A DNA stretch of 64,000 bases from positions 62,001-126,000 of the forward strand of contig OENT01000216.1 of NCBI GenBank assembly GCA_900239685.1, written 5' to 3'. This document shows, piece by piece, positions 12,211 to 25,543 of the stretch. The DNA comes from Rotaria macrura (lineage: Eukaryota > Rotifera > Eurotatoria > Philodinida > Philodinidae). Each line of letters starts with the position of its first letter. Positions within the stretch are counted from its first letter, which is position 1. The notes below the pieces were generated by a model. The model did not search any database, had not been told where the DNA came from, and worked only from the letters and a program-made list of their open reading frames with translations. Made by a program: the position numbers and the translations under genes.

Positions 12211-13840
12211 ATGTTCAGAAGATTTAGCGATTCCGTGGCTACACATTTTGCTAACAGTAAAGTGATTCTTATAGAAAACCATAGAAGGAAATGTTTCAAG
12301 GTTGCCTATTCGATTCGCTAAAGATTCAGAAGAAGGATGAGAAAAATCTTTGGCAGGGATAAGTTAGAAATTTATAGTGTGAAACAAATTTCAAGCATGA
12401 ATAGTTCAACACTATTGAATATAGATAATGATAAGGTAGTACATTAATTCGAAATTGTTTATCAAAGCAGTCTTTTTTTCAGTTTGTTACGTATAAAATT
12501 ACAACATAACACATCATATCGCATATCTGATGAATAAAATTAAGAGCACGTGTCAGACATTTATCTTAGCTGGTGAATTTCTTAGAAAAGTAGATGAAAT
12601 GAAAAGTAGTTTTGATCAGAAGATGGCTATAGCAATACCCATTTACGTAAATCTACATTAATTCAAGGACTACGTCTGAAATTACTGAGTAGTTACACTA
12701 AGTGATGTTAAACTCTCAATGCAGTAAATTGTTAAAACAAAATCAGTTTCTTACAGAGCATGTGGTCAGAGAAGAGCCCTGTAAAGTTTTGGGCAAACAT
12801 AAGTTGAAGAAATATGAACGATTTTCAAAAGGATTTTCCACTTTATTAGATTCATACAGAATCACACAGATTTCTCGTCTAGTTCATGACTCTACACTAG
12901 GCTTGCTTTTTTTTATTGTGTAATTTACAACTAGAAATTGGGAACAGATATGATCGTATCAGAAATTTGTTTTATAGATGTCATTTACGAATAAAAATCA
13001 ACTCTATGACAAATCGTTGCAATATCATGTGCTATTTTGTCATTCTTTCGCTTTCCAGCGTGAATAAGTGATGTACAGGTGGGATGCAAAAAGAACTATA
13101 ACTTCCATATAATCGAGAAATCGTGCCCGTGAGAAATGTAACACATTTTGTATCCCTCTGTCATGTTCTTAATTATTTTCAAGCCGCGGTATGGTGGATA
13201 TTAACTCGAATCAAACGAAGACTTTTAACAACAGCAAAGATTCAACTGAGGGTACTTACTTTGCTCTCGAATATAGATAACAAGCAATACGTTTATTATT
13301 ATTTCTCTCTTAATCATCCAACTCCAATGAATGTGACAGAAAGACAAATAACTCAACATGGCATATAGATAAGAAGTCTGTCAGCAGCGAACGCTACTTG
13401 ATTTTACTACATGAAAATGAAGTGAAGAAAAAAAAACGAGAAAAATTTAAGCAGAACTGCTAATATCCAACTAGTAAGTCATAAACAGTACTCCTTATCG
13501 AATAAGAAGCTATCAATGATAGTCTACAAGTAGAACTCGAAACGCATTTTAAAATTTTATCGAATCAATAAGCATCTTTTCAATAAAGTTTTCACTAAGC
13601 CTAATCTTTACAATGAACATTGGTAAGTTGCTTATAAACATTATCTTCTAAATTAAAGCGCAATGCACTGTTTACTGTCAACACTAGACACGTAATACAT
13701 TTTCTTCTTGATCGAGATTCATTCGTTTAATAGATAAGATGAATATTGATTAGGTCGATTTTCTAAATTCCACCGGCGTTTCATCAAAATTGTTTATTAT
13801 TCATCAGAAGTAAGACAATTAGCAGTTATGTGAAAGTAAG

Positions 13841-13973
13841 GCATCACATTAGTAGACGTAAAAATTGTGATGCTTCCGTGCCCCAAAGATATTCCCTTAT
13901 TTACGACTAGATAAAACACTTCATGTGTAGGAGTGGCACTTTGTATGTACTGTGAAGTTAAAGTGCCACGCCT
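13841..13973. repeat. pair of adjacent perfect hairpins
   Basis: GCATCACA at 13841-13848 pairs with TGTGATGC at 13866-13873. About 55 nt further on, a 14-nt arm at 13929-13942 containing GTGGCACTTT pairs with 13960-13973 (AAAGTGCCAC core, 13 of 14 paired). The loops are about 17 nt each. They could be a decayed small element or structured RNA; no function is recognised. Confidence 0.5.
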
Positions 13974-16900
13974 ATTGATGTGATCTCTTTAGTAGAACTT
14001 TTACCGACATACCAACGTATTGGATAAAAGCAACGGTAAACTAGCATTATGTTATCGGTTTCCTCAAGTTAAGTGTTATACTGACCATTCTTTTCTTTAT
14101 TTCTGTGTACCACAGTCTACCTTGTAGAAAAATAATGAATGAAGATGTGGTGGATATTTTTTTTTAACGGTGTGATAGGACCAATAGAACACCCTTGAAC
14201 GCTTAAAAAAATGTTAAATATACAATTTTATGTATTTGTCTGTGAATGTTAGTAGATTTTTTATTGCATAATGATGTTTAATGTGCTTTTAAACGATGTT
14301 TTATCAGAAAGATATCTTTGAAATTTGTATCTACCAATACAGAATTTTACATTCGCTCAACTTTTGACTTTTGTTTGTTCTTCTACTTCTATCAAATGTT
14401 CTCGGTGTAGCAATTTGAAATTACTTGAAAATCTTTCTATAAAAGAAACTGCTACGAACTTTATTCTTATAAGTTGCTGCTAGTATAATTTGTCTTTTCT
14501 TGAATTGAGATAGTTTTATCTTTATATTCTTTGTTCTATGTAAATCATAGCAATGATATCTTCTAGAGAAAATTCAGCGTTTTTCTATTGTAGTCAACTG
14601 AATATTCGAACAAACAAGAGCCAGTACATATTGCTTTTCATATAAGAACATTGTGGTTGTATATGTTTGATGTATAAATGTGAATGTGATTGAATATGGA
14701 TGCCTTACTCCCATAGACCTTTCGGTTGTCGTATCTCTAATGAATATTCGACAATATAATTCATCATTAAAATTTATGATGGACGTAATTTCGACAATTA
14801 CATAATTGCGACACGATTATCTAAATTCTGACGATGGAATTTCATAGAACTTATGTGTCGTACCCTATCAGCTGGAGTTTCATTCCCCTTGCCGTTTTCT
14901 ACGTGCAGTTGCACATAACGAACTCAATTAAGCATGAAAGGTCTCAAGACATAACAAGCTTGAACATGATTAAAAGCATTACAAATTTGACTTCAATTGA
15001 AACAGTTTGAAGTTTTTGTTTACATAGAGAAACAAAGGAAAATGTACAGAGTAGTAAGAATATTGTGTCACATATGTATGTGTCGAATATTGCATTAAAA
15101 ATTACAGGCTTTAATAAACACTATTTTAGTGTCAAGAAATGATTGTACTCATGTAATCTAGATTCTCTACGACGACGAAGAGAAGTTTTATGCCCTTATG
15201 TGAATGAATATTCAGTTAAAAAATTGAATATTTACATAATTCCAACAGCTAAATCACCAAATAGTAACAAAACAAAGTCCTAAAATAGAATGCAGATTTT
15301 ATGGTTCATCGGAAATAAAGATCTAGAAAGAAAGGAGAAACAATTCGAACGATCAAACTGAAATTTTTCGACATATATTTTTGCCAATTCGACTCAAATA
15401 TATATCGATTTCTTCATTCATAAACTATTTAAAGTTGAAGATAGAAAAAAAAACTCTTGTTAAAAGATAGAACTAAAACAATGGTAATGGAAAACATGAT
15501 GGGAAATCAAATTCCCTATTTTTTTATGTCCTCTACAATCCAGTATTGAAAAGTTCATCATATGACTGATCAGTCAAGGAAAAATTTCTTTATCTGAGAA
15601 TATATATGATATTGTCTGTTAGATCCTAAGTATCTTTTGAAAGAAATGAGATTGAAATTTCATCTCTTTTATAGTTTGGCAGTGACATAGATGAAGAAGC
15701 AAAGTTTTCCTTGAGTTAAGAATCTCAAAGATTTTGTTCTAAAAATTTCATGCAAGGTTTTTCGTTGAATCAAGGTTACATCATTACATTTACTCTAATT
15801 GTTAAGCAGATTTTTGAGTGTTCCTACAAAATGCTTAACTTACTTTTGTCGAATTCTCTTATCGTATTTCTTCTTTTTCTTTTTATCACCACTTCTAGTC
15901 TTCAACCTTCGGCTTCTCCTTGACTCTTTCTATCGTTCTCTCTGTTCGCTGACTATAGAAGTTTATTTATTTTATCTAAACGATACGATTCATGATATGA
16001 AGAATTTCAAACTTTATCATTCCATTTTGGCGCTAGAGATCTTTTTATTTGAAATCATTACATCGAACGGATGTGCAACAATCTATTTAATGACCGAAGA
16101 AATCGTAATCAGTGCCTTAGCATCTAGTTGAGTAAGATTTATCCACTGAGTTTTTCATATGAATTACTGCATGTTTCATATTCATTATATAATCTGATTG
16201 AATCATGAATTTCTTCTCGAAAATATTTGGTTTGTGTCGAATTTTTTGCAAAGTCACAAAAATCACAATGGTTAAATGTTTTCTGGAAATTACATATAGT
16301 TCGAAAGAAATTGATGAATGAGAAAGTATGAAGTCAACACTTCTGTGGTCTCAGTTTCATTTCATTTCAGACAGGTTACTCGTTTCACATTGTAGTAACT
16401 ACAGTTTCATGGTTATTGATTGTTCAAGCTCATGTGAAATATTTGAGATCCATATTTGAAACGCAAAGGGTTTACAATAGCAAATCCTCATAAGTAAAGT
16501 TAAAGTACTCAAAATATAAACAGTGACCTATAATGAGAATTTAATTTTTCTTAAGCTCATTTCAATTGAATAATTGACTGGTTTATCTTGCTCGTTGAAT
16601 AGATTATATTCGTATAGGTATTTTGAAAGAATATAAAATACGATCGTCCATATGATAGGTAGATAAAAGATTGTTCCTCCTTGAAGGTTAAGAATATGAT
16701 GAACATGCAAAACAATCTACTTGACGACTGACTTTCTATTGGTTCATTTTTCAGTAATTTTTCTTTATTGCCAATCTTACTTCTTAATGGAACAATCTCA
16801 TACCCTTCTTTATTTTAAATTTCGAATTTATTAAGCAGTAGATCAAATTGTACGATAGCTTCAACTTTGTCTCCCTCTGTTCATTGACACCACTTGAGTT

Positions 16901-17789
16901 TCATACAATTTACTTAACAAATAATATTTTACACAGATGTAGACATTTCAATAATATCAAATGAACATGAATGTAAATTGGGTCAGACATTTACCAAAAT
17001 AGTCAAAATTTAAAGCATTTTAATTGCCTTCTCTTAATTCTTGCTAAACTGATGCTGATATATGTTCTAATACATTTTTACAACTATCGATGGTAGAAAT
17101 CATTGGAACACTTGACTCATCACTGTAATTGTCAAACTTAGGGAGACCGGAATCTTCGACATGAAAAATAGTTATAAAATCTTGTTCATTCATATCATAT
17201 CTACTTAGTAGATTTTTCATACAGTTTTATACAAAAGATATTCAATGTAAGTCATTAGTTGTTCTCTCTGATTATTGCAAACTCATAACGATGTTCTCAT
17301 TTTTGCGAAGAAAATATAAATCTCTCGTACATTGATAAACTATCACGTTCTCTGCTGAGTGTTCTTAATTTTATTTTCCAAGAAAACCAATTCAGTTATT
17401 ATTCAAGTAAATAAATGTTGTCTTAAAAATCGAAGTACGTAGTTTTTCTTTCAAAAGAGCCAGGACACTATAATGTTTAAAGAGACTTTCCTCTTTTTCG
17501 GCCATTTCTGGTTCTCGACGAAGGAACAATTGATCAAGCTGACAATTTTATCACAGATAGAATTCAAATATTAATCAAACATACATCCCTTCCATTCACG
17601 CTTTTGTAGAAAATCCTGACTTTTCATAGGTTTGCATTCTTGTTCATTACACACACAAAGAAATTTTATCCGATTTGGCTGACATTTTTTTCTAACATAC
17701 TTCGACTTATTCTTCAGAAGTGTGATTAAGCTTTTCAAAAAATCTCAATTTTTTGTCTTTTATAAGAAACATACACCAATATTCAGCGA

Positions 17790-18310
17790 AAAAAGTGGGG
17801 TTCTGGATTTCGGAGCCCCACTAATCCGAGTAGGAAAATTAGAAACGAAGACACTCAATTCTACTTCGCCAGAATAGTGCCAAGCATCTTTGGTGAAACT
17901 TTCAGCTCCATAAGATAAAGTTAATTGAGGGTGACACGAAACTACAATGGCAGCCTGTGTGTGAAAAGTTGGCTTTGAGAAAAATGTAAAACACGCCTGA
18001 AGAGTTCAATTATAAATGAAACAAAGGGCCTTTCATAAAAATTGAACGACAAATCCAAGGGTGCTCTAATTGAGCTCATTCAAGTGCAGAGCAAACAGTA
18101 AGTACTCTCAATCTATTAATAGAGTGCATAAGGAAAAAATCGAATTTTTTTTCATTTTTGGTTCAAAAAGAGCCGAGGGGTGTTACCCTTAATTTCGTCA
18201 TGTTCCAGTGCATTGCTTACAGTACTCAACGTAGCATAGAAAGAATTAGTCCACGATTATTAACAGATGTTTCTATACTGGGCCCTTGATTTCCAATTAC
18301 CAAGATGAAA
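17790..18310. other. compositionally distinct islet, possible decayed mobile element
   Basis: This segment has fewer A/T runs than its surroundings. It begins with a hairpin (AGTGGGG at 17794-17800 with CCCCACT at 17816-17822). It also contains GAGGGGTGTTACCC near 18176 and the string TTCCAATTACCAAG near 18290, which recurs inside the MITE at about 45596. No open frame supports a gene. A remnant of a repeat family is the most likely reading, but the ends are not definable by eye. Confidence 0.3.
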
Positions 18311-19085
18311 TATTTGCTAGTGTGCAATTCACGCCGTTAGAGAAATCTGAAGTGCAGATTAATAGACATACACTTTGATACTACTGCTGAGATTTGTTGA
18401 TGAAAATATTTTAGATAGAAATTCTCTTCTAGACTAAAGTGAATGAGTCGATTCTTGTAAAATAAAACGGAGAAGCTCGACCTATTTCAGATGCAGCTTC
18501 CAGTGTAAAAACATTTTCTTTCGTTTTTATGTAATACACGTGGCTACATTTGTTTTTCTATTTGCAAAAAAAATAATCGAAAGCCGTTCAAAGGAATCAT
18601 CAAAAATGTTTCGTCAAAATATTGTTTTCAGATCCTCAATAACTCATGTTTTCTTACTGAAAACAATCGTTTCTTCCGTGTCGTACGAATTTACTACAAA
18701 TAGTTTTGTTTGTCGTGTTCAGTTTCTTTTACTTTTCGATCAGCTTTTGAATCACATGATAAAGCTTTTTATTGAAATAGATCAATTAATTTCCTCGTGA
18801 TTGCCTACTATACGGCATGCCAATTTTTATGTTTCTATCCATGTAAACGAAAGTCTTCATATTCCTCACACTTAACACCTATTCTACACTATGCCACTCT
18901 TAATCAACTTCTTCCTATATATGCTTGTCTGAAACGAGATTGTTGTTGCCTTGTCCTGTTTTGTTCGATTTCCGAACCAATACGATTAATACAATCAATC
19001 AAAAATGAAGTAATCATCGAAGTATGTCGGACATTCTTGATTTGAGGGAAATTGGAATGGATGCATCTTTCAATTATTTACAATC

Positions 19086-21571
19086 ATGTTAACTTTTCTA
19101 GGTTGTTTCTTGCTATTGATTTCTCTACTAATAACACAAAATCTTGTCAATGGCGACCGAACAGATTGGTCAATTGAGAAGAACGCATCTTTCTGGAATG
19201 AACAAGGTCGTTTGGCAATTGAACATGCACTACGACGAAAAGAAAATACACGAGTGGCAAAGAACGTTATTCTTTTCCTTGGAGACGGAATGGGTGTGAC
19301 AACAGTGACTGCAGGAAGAATACGCAAAGGACAAGTTCGTGGTCAGCTTGGTGAAGACTTTCTTACTGAAATGGAACAGCTTCCTCATCTAGGTCTTGCA
19401 AAAACGTTAGTTTTCGAATTTTACTTTCTATTTTTTATTCATCGTTAAGTAAATATTTTTTCTTCCATATAGATATAACATTGATCATCAGACACCGGAT
19501 TCTGCAGCGACAGCAACCGCTTATTTGTGTGGTGTTAAAGCACAATTGGGAACGATCGGTGTCGATGGCCGTGCCATAAGAAAAAATTGTCCTAGCTCAA
19601 TTGGTACACAAGTGAACAGCATATTAGATTGGGCACAACAACAAGGTGAATAGTTTTCCTTTGATTACGTGATGAACAATAAGAATCAGTTTGAATATAA
19701 ACAACGTGTAATTTTTAGTGAATTACATCTGCTTTATTTCCGAGTATCTTAAGTGCAATCATTCGATAGACTCGCGAGAATCATGGTCTCTATTTCGAGA
19801 AGATCAAGATCCAAATTCAAAGCATAGAATAAAATCGTTTCATAAACCATCGGTATATTACTTATAACAAAAGAGAATTTTGTCTGATGTTTTGAATGAA
19901 AATTTCTTTGACGTTAATTATATTGGAATTGTATACAGAGCATTAAAGTTCGAAATCCAATCAGAAGACTACCACATCTTTCCACGAACTATAAAATTCT
20001 TGTAGAAAACCATGTTAAAAGATTGATCATGATCGTTGTTAAAAGACCGATAGCATAGACCATCTGAGTAGTTGTCAGACCGATGCTTTGTGACGAGCAA
20101 AGAATACATAATAGCTCAGTCAAATATGATTTCGTTTTTAATTACGGTTTATTTTTGCTTCCAATAAATACAATGTTTTTTTGTTATTGATCGTTTTTCA
20201 TAGTAATGATTAATCACGACATATTGACCAAGAGTTCTCTTCTGTATATATGTTAAAAATATCAATAGAGACATCTGCTGCATCAAGTAATAGGGTATTA
20301 CAAACATCTCAATCAGAAGTCAAAAGTTACATAGACTGACTTGTGTAGGAATCCCTATTTCTTTGTGTATAATATAAATTTCTTTGTAGTCCACAACATA
20401 TGGTAGAATTTTTATTTTGGTTTTCTTATTTTTCGAAGGTAAAAAAATTGGGATCATCACCACTGCTCGAATTACTCATGCAACACTGGCTGCAGCTTAT
20501 GCACATGTACCTGAACGTAACTGGGAAAGTTTCGACGGATTCAATTTCAATGAAACACATCAAGCAGAAGGTTGTAGGGATATCGCCTATCAACTCGTTG
20601 TTCGAAATCCGCCAGTGGATCTACTTTTTGGTGGTGGTCGTCGATTCTTCTATCCAAGAACAACACCCGATGTGGAATATCCTTCTTTAACTGGTTCTCG
20701 TATCGATAATCGATCTCTTATCGATGAGTTCTGGAAGGGACAATATATTTGGAAAGGAACCCAAATGAACGAAGTTGAATTAGGTTCATCACAACCGTTG
20801 TTAGGTCTTTTTGAACGGGATCATATGCGCTACGAATTCGATAGAGTTCAAAGTGGAGACGATGAGCCAAGTTTATCACAGATGACTGAATTCGCAATCA
20901 AACATTTTCTCAAATTAGATCAAGGCTTTTTCCTACTGATTGAAGGTGGCAGAATTGATCATGCGCATCATGATACGAAACCAAGAAATGCTCTCGATGA
21001 ATTCGTTGAATTCGATAATGCGGTTGGACAAGCAAAGAAAGTGTTAGAAGCTAGCGGTTCTCTCGATGATTCTCTTATAGTCGTAACAGCAGATCATTCA
21101 CATGTATTTTCAATAGGTGCTTATGCTGCTCGCGGTTCGAATGTATTGGGTTTTGCTTCATTAGAAAATATGAATGTCAGTGATGTCGATCGATCACCTG
21201 TAAATATCATAGCATACGGAAATGGACCAAACTTCAGTTCGTCTCGAAATGCAACGTATCTATATGCAATAAATACAAATTCAACCAACTATCTTGCGCC
21301 GGCTGCCCTACCTATGACTGCTGAAACTCACGGCGGTGAAGATGTACCAATTTATGCACAAGGTCCATGGAGTCATCTATTTATTGGCACTGTTGAACAG
21401 CATGCAATTGCACACATAATGGCTTATGCATCATGTCTGGGTGCTTATGAAACTAGAGACGGATGCCCAAAAGCATTGTCATCATCATCGTATGTGACCT
21501 GCAACACAATACTAGTTGCCTTTTTCGCATCCCTTCTTTTCGCTCTTGTTTTCTATCATACAAACAAGTGA
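19086..21571 (+). CDS. ALP: alkaline phosphatase, secreted/GPI-anchored (3 exons)
   Basis: Exons 19086-19405, 19473-19645 and 20439-21571 join in phase (2, then 1) to 541 aa, near the usual length of animal tissue alkaline phosphatases. A signal peptide covers about residues 1-23 (hydrophobic core FLLLISLLI). D67 in LFLGDGMG is a metal ligand. The nucleophile is S117 in PDSAATATAYLCG, made by exon 2. Exon 3 holds the remaining metal-site motifs: EGGRIDHAHHD, VTADHSHVF and ETHGGEDV. The protein ends in a hydrophobic tail followed by a short HTNK end, as expected for replacement by a GPI anchor at the cell surface. It hydrolyses phosphomonoesters with two zinc ions and one magnesium. No frame break is seen. 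An AATAAA polyadenylation signal lies near 21708. Confidence 0.93.
19646..20438 (+). other. intron 2 of the alkaline phosphatase gene
   Basis: A 793-nt intron from GTGAAT to ...TTTTTCGAAG, much longer than the 67-nt intron 1. No element is recognised inside it. Confidence 0.7.
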
Positions 21572-24500
21572 TAAACGAATTCTATGGAAACTTGCTGAAG
21601 CTGCTTCAATTGCCATTCTAATTTTGAAAAAATATAGCTAGCTCGATCAGCTTCAATTGAACTACCGTGCTATTGTACCTTTTATAAAATTTTAAGAAAA
21701 GGAACCAATAAAAAAATTGACTAGTGTTACACAAATTTAACACTTAAAATTTGTCTTCCAAAGCAATTGAACATGTGCGATATAAGCTCGTTAACGGCGC
21801 CCTTATGAAGCCGTAATTTACAATACACATTTCTCTATCTTTATTAGTATAATATACCTGTAAGTCGATACTTGATTCGATGAGTGAAACACCTATTAAA
21901 ATGTTCTGTTATTGATTCTAGTTACAAAAATCTATCATGAAGGCAAACTGTTCTTAATAACGTTTGCAATGGGTAGATCCTGCTTGTTTTGTCCTGTTGT
22001 TCTTGAAAAAATAATTCAGGAAAGGAAACTCTAACTTGATGATTTTCTAATCACTTTACGATGAATATGAATCAATGTCGTTAGCGAAGAAGATGATTCA
22101 GTGCTTAATCTCCACCTGAAACTTGTACATTCAAAATTTTCTACGAAAATTGATGCCAGTTGTATAGAGATTCACCTTCTTTTAAAGTGTTTACGTATGC
22201 GCTTTGTTTTCAAACTCATAAAAGTGTTGAATGATAAAAATTGATCGGAAACTTTCATATGCGCTGAATCGTAACTGCTCAGTGAAACATGTCTTCTTAT
22301 TGATATTATTTTGTCAGTTATTCAGTTAAATCTACTAAAGGTCATAATCAGAATATGCACATGAATAACAAAACATTCTTCATTCATTACTCTCGAATGG
22401 TTAAATATCATTTCACATTTTCTCTTCGTTATATTCGTAAGATGAAAATCATCATTATCTTGTGGCACTGGAAAGAATCTCTGTCGATTTGTTGACGTGT
22501 TTAGATTCTGAAATTTTCTTCTTCTATACTTTAGAAATCGCTTCAGCATGGCACTGTCGTAAAAATACCTTGAAAATTGTATTTATGCCAATGCAGAATA
22601 GGAATTCTTGACAGTTATCAAAATTAATTGCTCTAACAGATAAAAATCGATAATGGCAGTGAAACCATCGAAGAAAAATAATAAAAGGAAATGCAATGTG
22701 TTCTATAGTAAATTTTGCATAATGATATTTTCTAGAATTCATATATATATATTTGAAGAAAATAGTAAAAGTAGCTTTATGATAAAGTGTTGTGGTTCCT
22801 CTGCATAGCAATCAGGCTAAAATCATAGATTTATACGAACTACCTATTTCACCATCTATATAGTTCAATGCTTGTAATAAAGTACTATGGACATGTAAAA
22901 AATATTGAACGAAATCAAGAATGAAAATAAGGTGTCCATCAGAAATAGATGAAAAGAAACTCTTAATTGTACACTTTCTATATTTTGTATTCGTATGAAA
23001 TAGCTTAAGAAGATATGTGAGTTATATATTTTAACTTCACATGGACCGTGTGCAGAAGCTCTTTCTGCTTTATTGCCGATTTCTGATTAAAGATCTTCAG
23101 ACACAGTCTTTCCAATGTGATACAATAGTCCCTCAGATGTTGTTACGATTTCTAATCTCATTGCAACTACAGAGCATATTTCCACCCTAATTGTACAGGA
23201 GTTTCACTTTGCATTACACAAACGAATAAGAAACTTTGCAAATAGATTTTCAGAGACTTATGAAGATAAAGTCAAACGTTGAGAATGTTTTTTCTCGTTA
23301 ATTTCAATCGACATGCGTCATTGATCCAAATTTGACTGACATCTTTTGTTAGTGTAGAGCTTCTGTAAACATACGCAAGTCTATAAGATGAGATTCACTA
23401 AAAATTCATCCTGCAGTATTTATCGCAAACAAAAATGAATGATACTCGGTCCATCATAACGGACCATTTAAAAGTTGAGCACTTGTGCGTATGCAAAATC
23501 TTTCTAACCAAAACAACACTTACATTAAAATAAAAGACGTCACAAAAACCAATTAATTTTCTTAGTTGCTACCCATAATTTTTGTTTTTTTCTCATTTAA
23601 GTATTCAGAACAAAAAAAGAAAATGAATTATTGAAAGACTCCATGGCTTGGTTACCAAAACATTTTTCATTAGTGTATAAGGATGCAAAAGGATAGGTAA
23701 AAACGAGTTTACAACATTGAGTGTGGTTGGTTGCGATATTTTTATTATTATAATGTCATTTTTCCGTTCTGCCTTCCATGGAGCCTAGAAAGAAAAAATG
23801 AAATATTACTGATTCCCACTTTAACGATGAATCATTCATTTTTTAATAGCTGGTACAAATACACAAAGAAGGTAAACAATGAGAAACAGTAGCATCTACT
23901 GTTCGACACCTCCTGAGCGACTATTTTCAAATTTCTGTTCTTTCTTTTTGTGAGTTGTAGGAGTTCTTCGATCGTCTGGTTGTTACAACTTCAGTAAGTC
24001 ATAAACAAAAACCTCATCATACTTCTATTAATAGACTATCTTTCAATTAAAAGATTAAGTCAAATTCAGTATTCGAAACGATAATGATCTAATAAGAATG
24101 CATTGTTTAGAGAGGAAAACTACTAATCTACGCAATAATTGTAAAAGAGAAAGGATCAATTTATTCACGTATCTTAAACAATGGACACTAGACAAATATA
24201 TAACTTCATAGTATATGAACAAATTTGACGGCTCGCAAAACAGATTTTTAGATAGTTTCTCTGCTGAATTATTCTTACCAATCGACACTAAATATTCTAT
24301 GACATATATATATGCTTGTTTGTCTACTGTTCCCACGTACATAACTGTTGTACGTGACTCTAGAAGACACAAAATCATGCTTGAATGAGAATGTTGATTG
24401 ATGCTTCATTCGTCTGTTTACCATTCAAATATTTCGACACTATTGACTGCAATCGCTTCTTCATTCATTCTTCTGACTATAGAAAATCTTAGAGATGTCT

Positions 24501-25543
24501 GTTGCTAAATTTTCACATACGAAACTGAAATGTACACTGAATCCCATCAACCTTTGTTAGTTATAAGCAAAGTGTTGGTTTGATGCTTGGAATGAAGTGT
24601 ATCAGCTGAGTTTTGTGCTAGCCAACATGAGCCAATTTAAAACCCAGAAGCAGAAAGCTATGAAAGATTCCTTGATAACATCTTATTACAAAAGTTTCGA
24701 CTTGAAGAAACTTATCATAGAATGATAATTTTCGTCGACCAACATCAATATTTCCCCATATACGAGCAAAATCAATAATAATTTAGTCATCAATAGTGTA
24801 GATTTTATGTCTAGCACTCTAACTAATATGTTTACTCTTTTCTTGGTGGCCCATGCGTATGCTTGTATGACCGTCATCACAAGTTGACACTATATCATGT
24901 ACTATTATATATGCGTCAACGTCTAACACAACCATATGAACTCAAGCTTCACTAGTACGTCCTCTCTTCCACTTTGATTTTATTCCAAGTCTCCGAAGAG
25001 AAATACGATTAGGAGTGTTTTTTCTCACTAGAAGATCAGTCTTCAGAACTTAATGCTGAATTCTGATGAATTGACAGAAATCCTCAAAGAAATCTAACAC
25101 TCTTCGGTAAAGCGTTTCTTAATCTGATTAGACATGTGCATATGTCAGACAATAGAAATCAATTTTGATTATGGGTAAGCTACTCGTAAATGGATGAACA
25201 GTTGAAAATACTCATTGAATAATACGGCAATGAATAATCATCCCTGTTGTATTCGTATAGTAGGAAATTGATCAAAGGCTTCACACAGATCATTCCTTCA
25301 TACAGTAATCAGATTTTATTCAATACCATACCAATCTACTATGGTTTTATGAGATCAAGCACAAGATGATTGCTAGGCTTCTTCTTTCTCACTACCATAG
25401 CATCATTTTGCGATAGCACTGCTTTTAAACATTTTTGATTTACCATTTAGAGTTTTCAGAAGGCTCTATCAACCGAGAGTTCATTGGTATTAACTGATTG
25501 ATCAAATCCTCCCCTCTTATCAAAACTCCATCCAGCTATTCCA
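21572..25543. other. intergenic AT-rich stretch
   Basis: No recognised gene. Short minus-strand frames at 22322-22811 and 24055-24378 have no domain features. Confidence 0.5.

Larger units (their letters stand above)
12219..19085. other. long gene-poor stretch
   Basis: Almost 7 kb without a recognised gene. Frames of 60-110 codons (for example near 15799-16131 and 18540-19045) are low-complexity, rich in F, L, I and S, and look random. Two hairpins lie at 13841-13973, and a segment of different composition lies at about 17790-18310. Confidence 0.5.

Noticed and set aside
15799-16131. 110-codon plus-strand frame rich in F, L and S
   Set aside because: Low-complexity hydrophobic translation typical of T-rich DNA; it needs a non-ATG start and has no relatives I recognise.
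18540-19045. Two overlapping frames just upstream of alkaline phosphatase
   Set aside because: They do not splice in phase to the phosphatase, whose own signal peptide starts at 19086.
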